Source of the DNA: Halobacteriovoraceae bacterium
GTDB lineage: Bacteria; Bdellovibrionota; Bacteriovoracia; Bacteriovoracales; Bacteriovoracaceae
Reading direction: 5' to 3'
Length of the DNA: 64,000 bases
Assembly (NCBI GenBank): GCA_002713145.1
Contig: PAVS01000019.1
Coordinates: forward strand, 124,001 to 188,000
Of this stretch, positions 8,361 through 17,113 are shown piece after piece. Made by a program: the position numbers and the translations under genes. Each line of letters starts with the position of its first letter. Positions within the stretch are counted from its first letter, which is position 1. The notes under the pieces are model-generated. The model made no database searches. It had not been told where the DNA came from and was given only the letters and a program-made list of their open reading frames with translations.

Positions 8361-9923
8361 ATGGACGACATTAATTTTCTAAACAAGAACTATCAAGATC
8401 AAGATAACGCTATAGAGACGAGTACGGAGTATGATGAGCTGGAGCAATTTGGACTCAATCCAAAAATTTTCATCGTCGAAGATGATAAAATTCTAGGTCT
8501 TAGTATTAAAAAATATTTATCTAAAACATTAAGCTGCGAAGTCGAACTTTTTACCAGTTCTATGGATGCTATGACTCACTTAATGAATCTTCCTAATCGT
8601 AAATCACCTTTCTGTTTAATTACTGATATCAGTTTAGAGCATGGAACGGATGGTTTAATGCTGATTGATAGTTTAAAGGAAAAAGGTTTTAACTTTGTCT
8701 CTATTGCTATGACTGGTTTTGCCTCTATTGAAACAGCTATTGCTGCGACTAAAAAAGGTGTTTATCATTATTTAACAAAGCCTTTTGAATTAGAAATCCT
8801 ACAAAAATTAGTGCTTGAAGCAATCTCTAATAAGTTAGGAGTAAAGTCAGCCCTTCTTCTCAACGAGAATTCACAGAGCACTAAGAAATCTCCCAAACGT
8901 GGTTCAGGTTTTGAAATCGAATACCCAAGTGATGAAGATGTATTTTGTGGCATGATAGGTCGCTCTAAATTAATGAAAGATGTTTTTGAGCGAATGCAAA
9001 AAGTCGCCCTTACTGAATCAACGGTTCTCATTACGGGTCCTTCTGGTACAGGGAAAGAGTTGATCGCTTCTGCAATTCATAATTTATCAAGTCGAAAATC
9101 AAATCCAAAAATAAGTGTGAACTGTGGAGCTATTCCACGTGATCTTTTAGAGAGTGAATTATTTGGACACGTGAAAGGTTCATTTACCGGAGCCATATCC
9201 AGTCGCAAAGGTCGTTTTGAGATGGCCGATCACGGGACTATGTTCCTGGATGAAATTGGAGATATGCCTCAGATGTTACAAGTAAAGCTTTTAAGAGTTT
9301 TACAAAATCAAACGATAGAACCTGTAGGAGCGACTCAAACAATTGATATTGATGCTAGAGTCATAGCTGCAACTCACAGAGATTTAGAGAAAATGGTGGA
9401 AGAGGGGTCTTTTAGAGAAGATCTTTTTTATAGATTGAATGTTATCCCTATTAGAATTCCTTCTTTGAAAGAAAGAAAAGAAGATATTCCTCTTTTGATT
9501 TCTTATTTTATCAAGCGTTATGTGAGTGCTGATCAATCTAATTATATTTCTATTTCAAGTGATGCACTTGAACTACTTCTGGCTTATGATTGGCCAGGAA
9601 ACGTAAGAGAGTTGGAAAATATTATTGAAAGACTTGTGATCTTACGTGGTGGAAATGAAATTCAACCAGAAGACTTACCGACTAAGATTTTTAGACACAA
9701 CCCTCTGGCTACAGATCATTACAAAAATATTTTTGATTTGCCTGAAGATGGAGTGGATCTTAAAAGAGTTCTCTCTGATATTGAAGACTCCCTTATCCTG
9801 CAAGCTTTAAAGCATACAGGGGGAAATAAAAATCAAGCCTCAAAACTTCTAAGTTTAAATAGAACAACTCTGATTGAGAAGATGAAAAAAAAGCATCTCA
9901 ATTTTAGTGAACCAACTAACTAA
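8361..9923 (+). CDS. sigma-54-dependent response regulator (NtrC family)
   Basis: A 520-residue enhancer-binding protein. Residues 35-150 form a receiver domain: acidic pocket VEDD at 39-42, phospho-acceptor Asp89 in LITDIS, conserved Thr in MTGF, Lys in YLTKPF. The central AAA+ domain has Walker A GPSGTGKE, the sigma-54 contact loop as GSFTGA (canonical GAFTGA with one Ala to Ser change), Walker B MFLDEIGD and a WPGNVRELEN block. The C-terminus is a Fis-type helix-turn-helix (GGNKNQASKLLSLNRTTL). All ATPase residues are present, so it should activate sigma-54 promoters. Its partner kinase is not adjacent. Together with the degenerate relative at 17114 it may control flagellar or stage-specific genes (inference). 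Confidence 0.92.
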   Translation: MDDINFLNKNYQDQDNAIETSTEYDELEQFGLNPKIFIVEDDKILGLSIKKYLSKTLSCEVELFTSSMDAMTHLMNLPNRKSPFCLITDISLEHGTDGLMLIDSLKEKGFNFVSIAMTGFASIETAIAATKKGVYHYLTKPFELEILQKLVLEAISNKLGVKSALLLNENSQSTKKSPKRGSGFEIEYPSDEDVFCGMIGRSKLMKDVFERMQKVALTESTVLITGPSGTGKELIASAIHNLSSRKSNPKISVNCGAIPRDLLESELFGHVKGSFTGAISSRKGRFEMADHGTMFLDEIGDMPQMLQVKLLRVLQNQTIEPVGATQTIDIDARVIAATHRDLEKMVEEGSFREDLFYRLNVIPIRIPSLKERKEDIPLLISYFIKRYVSADQSNYISISSDALELLLAYDWPGNVRELENIIERLVILRGGNEIQPEDLPTKIFRHNPLATDHYKNIFDLPEDGVDLKRVLSDIEDSLILQALKHTGGNKNQASKLLSLNRTTLIEKMKKKHLNFSEPTN

Positions 9924-10872
9924 GCTTCGATCTCAATTACAATTAATCGATGCTCAATTCAGTTTTTCAAGCAGTGAGGAACTTGATCTACAATTAGATC
10001 AATTCTTTGGGATTAAGCATGAACTCGATGAGCATGCACCAGCAGAATTCTATCCCAACACTGAACAAGTGGCCCTGTCCACAAGTTATCTTGATTATTT
10101 TCAAATACTCAACACCCTTCCCCCTGGCTCGACCTTAGTTGACTTAGGTGCTGGGTATTGCAGAGGGACGTTATTGAGTCACTTACTCAATCTCAATCCT
10201 TGTCTCAGTATAGAAGCCCACAAGAAAAGGACTAACCAAGCTATAAGTGCTTTAAAAAAACTTGGTTATGAGAGCACTTATATCCAAGCACAAAGAATTG
10301 AAAAGTGTCAGCATAGCTCTTATCAATATTTTTATATTTATTTTCCTCTTAATAAATCACTTCTAAAAAGCCTCAACACACTTCTTCACACTCAAAGTGA
10401 GGTTGAGCTCTTTATAACGGAAGCCCATGGAGAGAGCCTTCCTTTTTTTAATTCACTGGTGGAGACAAAATTACGAACGACTTTTACAAGTGCAAGCAAA
10501 CGTCATCATGCTGATATTCATCACTACTCTTTTGCCAAGACCAAATCTTCTCCCCCTATAGTGGAGAATCTTGGTAGCTGGTTTCTTCATCATCTTGATG
10601 AAAAACTTGTGATTGAATACAGTTATTTTCATCAGCTCAAAAAACGGAAGGTTTCACTTTTTGTATCCCTAGAAGACCTCTTTCCTATTGAGTACCAAGG
10701 TCATTGGTGTTTCCAAAATATCCATACCGGACGAATTTACTCACAAAAAGAATTTGATTTAAAGCAAAGCCTGTCTTTTGATCAATTAGACCCATCTTTG
10801 CAGCAACTTGTTCAAGATCCTCGCTATAAGTATAGAAAAATACTGGGAACTCCAAGCCTCGAGCTCGAGTAG
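9907..10872 (+). CDS. methyltransferase-like protein, unknown substrate
   Basis: A 321-residue protein with a motif-I-like glycine-rich element, LVDLGAGYCRGTLL, near residue 77, as in SAM-dependent methyltransferases. The following region keeps the expected alternating beta/alpha hydrophobic pattern, but the acidic ribose-binding residue is followed by HKKRTNQA rather than a standard motif II. The start is a GTG that overlaps the upstream response-regulator gene by 17 nt, with no evident ribosome site, suggesting translational coupling. I cannot assign the substrate. Confidence 0.6.
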   Translation: MNQLTKLRSQLQLIDAQFSFSSSEELDLQLDQFFGIKHELDEHAPAEFYPNTEQVALSTSYLDYFQILNTLPPGSTLVDLGAGYCRGTLLSHLLNLNPCLSIEAHKKRTNQAISALKKLGYESTYIQAQRIEKCQHSSYQYFYIYFPLNKSLLKSLNTLLHTQSEVELFITEAHGESLPFFNSLVETKLRTTFTSASKRHHADIHHYSFAKTKSSPPIVENLGSWFLHHLDEKLVIEYSYFHQLKKRKVSLFVSLEDLFPIEYQGHWCFQNIHTGRIYSQKEFDLKQSLSFDQLDPSLQQLVQDPRYKYRKILGTPSLELE

Positions 10873-10910
10873 GGTAGCTTTCACCTCCCTCTTTAGCCGT
10901 TTTTAAAGTT

Positions 10911-10919
10911 TGGTATACT
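10911..10919 (+). promoter_or_regulatory. extended -10 placed for a leaderless GTG start
   Basis: TG-G-TATACT (hexamer 10914-10919) ends 7 nt before the GTG at 10927, and no ribosome site lies between. The predicted transcript starts at or next to the GTG. Confidence 0.45.
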
Positions 10920-10926
10920 TAAAGAT

Positions 10927-11736
10927 GTGAAAAGAATCATCTCTTTATTTATATTTATAATAGTAAATCATCTTTATGCTAACGATCTAAATCCAAGTTT
11001 AAATGATGTAGTGGTAGAGAGCACTGAAGTTCTCTCTAGTGTGGGGAGCGTAAATCAAGTCAACTCTGAGCCTTTTTGTTGTCCAGAAGTTTTAACTGAA
11101 AATTACGGATCTGATCCCCGTTATATATATTCTCTTAAAAACTACCCTACACCTAGAAAAGGTTGTATTGCTGAAAGCTCTATTTCCACTGAAGAGGCGG
11201 ATGAGCTCATTCGATCTCAAAATTTTAGAACTGAAAATGCCACTCAAAAAGAGCGTCGAGTTTTAGCTGCGGCCATCAAGCGCGTCCAGCAACTTAATGG
11301 CGGAGTGCTCGAGGTGGGAAAGGGAAAAATTCCCGGAGGCTTTCCTTGGCAGTACAGAGATTCAAATGGCAGTGTTCAGTATCATGATCATATTGAGATA
11401 GGACGTAATATTGCGGCCAAAGGGGAAAATCATCATGGTCACTCTGTTGCTCAGCAACTCCATGAATGGGCTCATCTCATAGGTAATCAAGGAGCATACC
11501 CCCAGTTTCAAGCTTTTATGAAATCTGGTTCTGAATACTCTGATAAAGACTACTGCATGGTCTCAAACTATGCGGACAATACAACAGGTGAGCAATTTGC
11601 AGAGGTTTTCGCAGCTTTTGCCAGTGAACCTCGCATTCTACTCAATAATTCAAGAACCCCTGAGAACTGTAAAAAAGTCTTTCGTTTCTTTTGGCAGTGG
11701 TTTAATAAAGGAGAGCAAGTTCAAACTTGCTTATAA
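10927..11736 (+). CDS. exported zinc-metalloprotease-like protein
   Basis: A 269-residue protein with a signal peptide ending near residue 18 (LYA). It carries an HExxH zinc-binding motif, HEWAH (His179, Glu180, His183), and about 45 residues downstream GEQFAEVFAAF, whose Glu226 is well placed to be the third ligand. This matches the gluzincin layout. Cysteines occur at 51, 52, 80, 210, 247 and 268, consistent with disulfides in an exported protein. The start is GTG: the overlapping ATG at 10925 runs straight into TGA. It ends 10 nt from the convergent lipoprotein gene. In a predator it could digest prey protein or process the envelope (inference). Confidence 0.65.
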   Translation: MKRIISLFIFIIVNHLYANDLNPSLNDVVVESTEVLSSVGSVNQVNSEPFCCPEVLTENYGSDPRYIYSLKNYPTPRKGCIAESSISTEEADELIRSQNFRTENATQKERRVLAAAIKRVQQLNGGVLEVGKGKIPGGFPWQYRDSNGSVQYHDHIEIGRNIAAKGENHHGHSVAQQLHEWAHLIGNQGAYPQFQAFMKSGSEYSDKDYCMVSNYADNTTGEQFAEVFAAFASEPRILLNNSRTPENCKKVFRFFWQWFNKGEQVQTCL

Positions 11737-11746
11737 AAACACAGAA

Positions 11747-12502
11747 TTAAAATGCAATCGTGTCTATCCACTTTGGAGTGTTTTCAGGAAAATCAACTTC
11801 TTCAAGATCAGAATTATTTAAGAGACTCATAATTAAATCGCAACGTCTGTCCGTGTTCACCATTAATTGACACTTATAAAATTCTTGAATGAAAGTGCTT
11901 AATGGCATAGTACTTTCCGGTTTGAGAGCAGTAGAAGTATAGGCTCCGTTTTCGAAAATAGAATCATCAATTTTTTCATTACTATGACAATCGGAGCAAG
12001 TTGTTTTGTTGCCTAGATTAATTCTGTCATAACCTGTTTGATAATTTATATTATGAAGAATGGGAAATTTTAATTCTGATTTAAGTGAATTTCTATCTGT
12101 ATACATTTGGCTGAGTTCCAAAAGATTTGAGGCTTCACCAGAAGTTGTGATCGCCAAAATAAGATTATCATTGAATATGAAAACCCGAGGTGAATCATTC
12201 CCAACAGCCGGTTGTGCACTTAAACGTGAGAGAGTTAAATTAACTTTTAATGGCCTCGCTAAAGATTTGATAAAGCAGGGAAGAGTAAGTGGTTTGGGAA
12301 GTTCATTTATGAGGTCAACGGTTTGGTTTATGGTGGTAGGGGATCTCATGCTGACAGATAAGTGTTCATACTGACAGTTTGGACTATTTGATAACTCTAT
12401 ATTATTTTCATCGGTAACAGATGAGACTGGAGCCTCAACAGTTCTATTGCACGAAATAAATGCAAAATAAAAGCTCATAATTAATACAGAGATTTGGAAC
12501 AT
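11747..12502 (-). CDS. lipoprotein with one CxxCH haem-type motif
   Basis: A 251-residue protein with a short signal sequence ending in the lipobox-like FISC (Cys18), so it is probably a lipoprotein facing the periplasm or surface. A single CSDCH motif (Cys169, Cys172, His173) fits covalent c-type haem attachment, and a later Met could be the distal ligand. The rest is unlike known cytochromes. There is no ribosome site; instead a -10 hexamer ends 6 nt before the ATG. It converges with the metalloprotease-like gene. The haem interpretation rests on one five-residue motif, so it is tentative. Confidence 0.6.
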   Translation of the reverse strand: MFQISVLIMSFYFAFISCNRTVEAPVSSVTDENNIELSNSPNCQYEHLSVSMRSPTTINQTVDLINELPKPLTLPCFIKSLARPLKVNLTLSRLSAQPAVGNDSPRVFIFNDNLILAITTSGEASNLLELSQMYTDRNSLKSELKFPILHNINYQTGYDRINLGNKTTCSDCHSNEKIDDSIFENGAYTSTALKPESTMPLSTFIQEFYKCQLMVNTDRRCDLIMSLLNNSDLEEVDFPENTPKWIDTIAF

Positions 12503-12508
12503 TTTATT

Positions 12509-12514
12509 ATGATA
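12509..12514 (-). promoter_or_regulatory. -10 hexamer placed for a leaderless start
   Basis: TATCAT on the minus strand ends exactly 6 nt (AATAAA) before the ATG of the lipoprotein gene. No ribosome site is present. Confidence 0.4.
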
Positions 12515-12567
12515 AGATTAATCTAGCTTAACACCAAAATATTGAATATATGAGGGAGATAGGGAAA

Positions 12568-12593
12568 ATACTGACAAAGATTTATGTCAATAT
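12568..12593. repeat. inverted repeat in a divergent intergenic region
   Basis: ATACTGACA and TGTCAATAT are inverted with 8 of 9 bases matching, separated by 8 bases. It lies between the divergent genes at 12502 (minus) and 12705 (plus), where a shared operator would be expected. No matching regulator is known. Confidence 0.35.
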
Positions 12594-12704
12594 GAGAGCA
12601 TGATTGACTAATTTTTAGACAGTTTTGAATTCCTTTCAATTTCCAGTCTTTTTTCAGCTTATTTTTTTATCTTATGTCAGTCTAAGTAGTAATAAGGAGT
12701 TTGT

Positions 12705-13100
12705 ATGAAATATTTAATCTTATTAGCGCTTGGACTTATGTCTTTTAATTCAATGGCGGTCAATTTGCGATGCGATCATATCGATGGTCTCTCTGCTGGT
12801 TATGCTTACACTGAAATGTGGTGCAAGGGTGGAGGTCATTCCTACGATGTCACCCTAGAAGGGATTGCTGTCTCTATTAGAAGTATGGATGGAAAAGCAA
12901 AGATCAATATCAAATGTCCCGGACAAACTAATCCTGAAGGTCGTTATTTTGGCTTTCGCTTAGGGCTTGGGGCTATCGTAGGTGGAGAAATAGCTGCCTT
13001 TGCAAATCCGATGGAAGGCTTTTGTGGTGTCGGTGGTGCTAGTGAAACCACTGGATTAACAGTACTTGAAGCTTCTGTACTGACTATCCGTAGAAGATAA
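12705..13100 (+). CDS. small exported protein, unknown function
   Basis: A 131-residue protein with a signal peptide (MKYLILLALGLMSFNSMA). The mature part is glycine-rich with four cysteines (for example LRCDH, MWCKGG, IKCPGQ, GFCGVGG) and reads as a small disulfide-stabilised beta-rich protein. I recognise no family. A canonical ribosome site (AAGGAG) precedes the ATG. The next gene, also exported, follows 39 nt later, so the two may be cotranscribed. Confidence 0.7.
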   Translation: MKYLILLALGLMSFNSMAVNLRCDHIDGLSAGYAYTEMWCKGGGHSYDVTLEGIAVSIRSMDGKAKINIKCPGQTNPEGRYFGFRLGLGAIVGGEIAAFANPMEGFCGVGGASETTGLTVLEASVLTIRRR

Positions 13101-13139
13101 TCACTCAAGTATTTAAGTAAAACTTCCGAATATAAGGAT

Positions 13140-14129
13140 ATGAAACGTATCCTTATATCTTATATTTGTTTAAGCCTTATTTTGTCCCCTGTGGCACAGG
13201 CCAGTGAATCAGTCTTTGAGCATCGACTTTATAATATAATGGTAGATGCTAAAGATATTGATTTAGTTAGAGATCTGGGGAGTGATCAAGACCAAGCTAT
13301 TCAGATTATTCAAGAACAGTTTTCAACTCAAGAAGATCAACGCTTTTTAGCTTTAAAAATAAAAGAGTTGGGTAAATGGCAACACCTATCTGCAAAGTAC
13401 GGACCTCACAAGAAAACAATTGATATTCACTTTGCGAGTCACCAGATGAAGATTTCGCAAGTTAATTTAAAGACTCAGAGTTTTAAAATTAATGAGCAAA
13501 TAATAAAATTAAAAGAAGGGATGGGCCTAGCTGAGCTCCATAAAATATTTATGCAACTTGAGCAACCCTTCGCTAAAGTAAGTTCATTTAATGCACTCGA
13601 TTTTCTCATTTCTGATGCTCATGCCCTAGGACCCCTTGCTTTAGGCTTTATTGCTTTTAGTATTACTGCAGCTGGGATCTATAAGGCTTCTCAAATGCGA
13701 ACCAAACTTATGGAATTAAGAAGTAAAATTGATCGTGCTCAGAGTGTTTGTAGTTCTTTGAATGAGCCTTTTAACCAGATGGATTATTCTGAACATATTA
13801 ACGAGTTTCAACAGTTCACCCGCTCTCTTTTTCGCAACTCAAGTTCTTCAGCTCGCCAGCGGGCACGAAATATTAATAGTTGCCAAGAAATTAGAGATAG
13901 CTGGAAGACATGGGCCGCGAGTTGGTTTTATTCTATCTTTCTTTTAACCACTGAAGATTTTCAAGAAGAACTGGCTAGCTTATGTGAGCGGGCGGTGAGA
14001 ATTGATTCCTGTATCGTGAGATATCGTCGAAAGAAAGCTATCAACGATCAAGAGCGAGGTTTATCAGATAAGCCGAGTTCAGGTGGTGGATTTGGTGGAA
14101 GCTCTGGTCTGAGCACTACTGCTGAGTAA
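13140..14129 (+). CDS. exported or membrane-associated protein, unknown function
   Basis: A 329-residue protein with an N-terminal signal sequence (cleavage near VAQA, residues 17-20). A second hydrophobic segment, LGPLALGFIAFSITAAGIY, lies near residue 165, so the mature protein may be anchored once with a basic C-terminal half. That half has five cysteines and ends in a Gly/Ser-rich tail (SSGGGFGGSSG). No recognised domain. The AAGGA just before the ATG is unusually close (1 nt), but the signal peptide supports this start. Confidence 0.65.
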   Translation: MKRILISYICLSLILSPVAQASESVFEHRLYNIMVDAKDIDLVRDLGSDQDQAIQIIQEQFSTQEDQRFLALKIKELGKWQHLSAKYGPHKKTIDIHFASHQMKISQVNLKTQSFKINEQIIKLKEGMGLAELHKIFMQLEQPFAKVSSFNALDFLISDAHALGPLALGFIAFSITAAGIYKASQMRTKLMELRSKIDRAQSVCSSLNEPFNQMDYSEHINEFQQFTRSLFRNSSSSARQRARNINSCQEIRDSWKTWAASWFYSIFLLTTEDFQEELASLCERAVRIDSCIVRYRRKKAINDQERGLSDKPSSGGGFGGSSGLSTTAE

Positions 14130-14148
14130 AGTCTGTGAGTTTTACTCA
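14123..14148 (+). repeat. perfect 8-bp inverted repeat at the 3' end of a gene
   Basis: TGAGTAAA and TTTACTCA flank a 10-nt loop and overlap the stop codon of the upstream gene. No U-tract follows, so it is not a standard intrinsic terminator; it may protect the mRNA end. In the rest of the gap to 14318 I see a second stem, CCGAAAAA/TTTTTCGG (14199-14206 with 14231-14238), and a -10-like TACAAT at 14252. Confidence 0.35.
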
Positions 14149-14318
14149 AGCATTGTTCGTGATTTCAACAGATTAAATTTAGTGTTAAGCTTTTGACTCC
14201 GAAAAATTTGCCTCGAAGTAAAATTTTCCTTTTTTCGGGCCAGAAATAATGTACAATAAGTATAGTTGGGCTAAATAGGATGTTTGGTCTTTAAAAATTT
14301 AACAGGAAGTTTTAAACG

Positions 14319-17084
14319 TTGAAAAAATCATTCATTTTTTTGACATTCACACTCTGCATAATCTTATGTTCTCCCAACATTTTTGCCGACGTATTATCAC
14401 AAGAGAAGTTAAAAACTCATGTGCGTTGGAAACTTAAAGTTAAAAAAGAACAAGTGCAAATTAGAAAGAGCGGAACCAAGGTTTTATTTTCAAGTCTTGA
14501 TCCTGAGTTCTTTGAAGAGTTTGCTGCAAACGTCGTTCAGATCGATAAAGACAAGTCCTATCATAAAGATTTCAAATTTAAGCGCGCAGAAAATCCAGGT
14601 GATGTTTTTGAAATGGAAATAGATTTAAAGGATGATTCAATTGAATTATTTTCTTTTTATAAACCAGATCAAGGTCAATACATTTTAGATTTTTGGATCA
14701 ATCAAGATGTGATTGCGACTAAAAAATCAGCGATAGCCAGTCAGCCAAAAGTACTCAAGGTGGCCAAAAACACACCAGCGAAAAAAGTTAAAAAGAAGGT
14801 CGTGAAGAAGAAACCGGTTAAAGTTGAAAAAGCACTTACTAAAGCTAATATGGCCGGGTTTAATATCATCGATCCTGATCAAATTAAGCAGAAGAGAAGC
14901 AAAGAGAAATATCGCGACTTTCGTTATGGAGCGGCTTTTGTTTGGGACTACCAACCTCTTATTCCTGTGTTAGAGCAAGATGTTGATTTAACTGTAAAAG
15001 CTCCGGATTTTTTCTATACCCTTAAAGACCGTGAGTTTTTAGCAGATAAAATAGAGTCACATATGCAACTCACCATTAATCTCTATAGAAAGCAAAAATG
15101 GGGATTGATGACAAGATCGATTAATCTCTTTGAAGAACGCTACGGACGTGAAAAATACAGAGACCTCAATGATTTTATGCGTGCGGTTTCAATGATTAAA
15201 AATGCGATCAATCAAAAAATTAAGCCAACTTTTTCAACAAAAGTTAATGCTGAGGGTGAAACAGTTCCCATGGAAGAATATTCTAAAAAGGGAATTATGG
15301 CCTCTGCCCGCAGTATGATGGCCAATATTGTGGATCGAACTCAGGATTACGAACTCGCTCAAGCTGTGCTTCGTTATCTTATTCAGTACTCACGCAATGA
15401 AAATGATCATGTGAATGGACTCAATTACGCTAAGAACCTTTATATCAAAGCCAGTGATGCTGCAGATGATGATATGTTGGTTTATAGCTCTCGCGTTATT
15501 TTGAAAAGCTTAACGGAACTCAAGCAAATGGAAAAAGTAGAAGAGTTTCTTAAGAATAAAGCGGTGATGAGAATTCTACCTAAGCAAGAAGGTCTCGCCT
15601 ATAAGTCTTATATCAATTTATTTAATGATGACACCAAGCAAGTGATAGCTGATTTCACGGCGAATCAAGCGGGTATGACCAAGCCTATACATCCAGCAGT
15701 TCTTTATAACACAGCGGAAGCGTATTTTAGACAAGCTCAATATGAAAAAGCAGTGAAGCTCTTTGATGAGTTTACAGCTCAATACTCATATATGACAGAG
15801 AGTGGTAACGCTCGTTTGAGAATGGCATTAAGCTATGATCTTAATGGTAAAGCTCATGACCAAGTCTTAAAGCTTTATCAGGAATCAATTAATAAAACAT
15901 CAGCTTTAAATATAAGATTTGAAGCTAAGCTTCGTTATGTGGGAATGAGATTATGTCGAAAACTACAACTCACTGATGAAGATAAAGAAGTGCAGGCTTT
16001 TATAACTCCTGATAAAGCGGAAAAGAAAGCCATGACAGCAGAACATAAAAAACTTCTTTGGCTCGTAAGAATGCGCTCAATGATAGTGCAAGAGCAATAT
16101 GAGGAAGCCCTGACTTACTTAGTTAGTTTACCACTAGACACAGTGAGAATGATTGAGAAAAGAACCTTTGAAGCTGATGGGGCTGAAATTATCCTCGGCA
16201 TGATTCAGAATGCTTACTTAGCTTCTGACTATGCTAAAGCAGTCAAAGTATGGGAGCTTTATAAAAATAAATATGAAAATAAAGTCGCTAGAAACCCTTA
16301 TATGAATTTTATCGTAGCTGATAGCTTTTTAAAATTAGGCTTGTTTAAGTCTTACGAGCGCTCTCTTGATTATCTTAAAGATATAAAAGAAGACAAAGCC
16401 AGAGCATTTCCTCTTTGGGTTGCTCCTCATAAGAAAATTACAGTGGCCAATTACCTGGTTGAATTAGAGCTGAATAACCTGCTTAAACAAAGGGATTTCA
16501 AAGGGCTCAATAAGCACCTAGAAGCGCATAAGGGCAATAAGAACATTAATTATAATTTTTACAATGGTCTTGTTTCCAATAAACTTAAAGCTTACAATAA
16601 TTCTGTTGCCAGCTTTGAAAAGCTTTTGGTGACTCCTAATATCAATAACGTTCTTACACCCGAACAAAACTTAATGATGATTGAAGCTTATTTAGAATCT
16701 TTATTTGAAGTTGGACCAGGCAAGCGCTTTAGAAAAAATGCTTCAGCTCTCATAAACGATTTACGCAGACAAAAAACAAAAAAGATCACTCCTTATATCA
16801 CGAGGGCTGAATATCTTTATATTGAGTCTCTCTTTGCTGAAAGCACTGTTAACTACAGCTTGCTGGCAACTAAAGCAGGAGAATTTTTAGCGGATCATAA
16901 AGAATCAAGTTACACACATCGTGTGAATTATCTGAACGGGTTAGCACAAATAAAATCAAACCAAGTAGAACAAGGTAAGAAAATATTAAATGAATTAATT
17001 GGTAAAGAAGGTGTACCAGAGTATATAAAAGGATTAGCAAGAACGGAGTTATCTTCGCTAGTTTTAGAAAATAATACATTATAG
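14319..17084 (+). CDS. large exported TPR-repeat protein
   Basis: A 921-residue protein starting at TTG with AGGAAG upstream; this start gives a signal peptide ending near IFA (residues 21-23). After an N-terminal beta-type domain (about 25-140) comes a strongly basic linker rich in Lys and Val (about 150-175). The remainder is helical and contains tetratricopeptide-like repeats, clearest around LYNTAEAYFRQAQYEKAVKL and later NGLVSNKLKAYNNSVASFEK. It lies 29 nt upstream of the regulator that heads the flagellar cluster. Placement suggests a periplasmic scaffold linked to flagellar assembly, but that is inference; no flagellar family is recognised in it. Confidence 0.75.
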   Translation: MKKSFIFLTFTLCIILCSPNIFADVLSQEKLKTHVRWKLKVKKEQVQIRKSGTKVLFSSLDPEFFEEFAANVVQIDKDKSYHKDFKFKRAENPGDVFEMEIDLKDDSIELFSFYKPDQGQYILDFWINQDVIATKKSAIASQPKVLKVAKNTPAKKVKKKVVKKKPVKVEKALTKANMAGFNIIDPDQIKQKRSKEKYRDFRYGAAFVWDYQPLIPVLEQDVDLTVKAPDFFYTLKDREFLADKIESHMQLTINLYRKQKWGLMTRSINLFEERYGREKYRDLNDFMRAVSMIKNAINQKIKPTFSTKVNAEGETVPMEEYSKKGIMASARSMMANIVDRTQDYELAQAVLRYLIQYSRNENDHVNGLNYAKNLYIKASDAADDDMLVYSSRVILKSLTELKQMEKVEEFLKNKAVMRILPKQEGLAYKSYINLFNDDTKQVIADFTANQAGMTKPIHPAVLYNTAEAYFRQAQYEKAVKLFDEFTAQYSYMTESGNARLRMALSYDLNGKAHDQVLKLYQESINKTSALNIRFEAKLRYVGMRLCRKLQLTDEDKEVQAFITPDKAEKKAMTAEHKKLLWLVRMRSMIVQEQYEEALTYLVSLPLDTVRMIEKRTFEADGAEIILGMIQNAYLASDYAKAVKVWELYKNKYENKVARNPYMNFIVADSFLKLGLFKSYERSLDYLKDIKEDKARAFPLWVAPHKKITVANYLVELELNNLLKQRDFKGLNKHLEAHKGNKNINYNFYNGLVSNKLKAYNNSVASFEKLLVTPNINNVLTPEQNLMMIEAYLESLFEVGPGKRFRKNASALINDLRRQKTKKITPYITRAEYLYIESLFAESTVNYSLLATKAGEFLADHKESSYTHRVNYLNGLAQIKSNQVEQGKKILNELIGKEGVPEYIKGLARTELSSLVLENNTL

Positions 17085-17113
17085 AAATACAATAACAACA
17101 GACAGGAGGTCTA

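Noticed and set aside
10904..10911. TAAAGTTT, the FliA (sigma-28) -35 consensus
   Set aside because: No GCCGATAA-like -10 at the required 11-nt distance; the extended -10 TGG-TATACT explains the site better.
8259..12623. Shared 14-mer ACTGTCTAAAAATT (8259-8272) and its reverse complement (12610-12623)
   Set aside because: In a 64-kb AT-rich sequence such repeats are expected by chance, and the two sites have different contexts.
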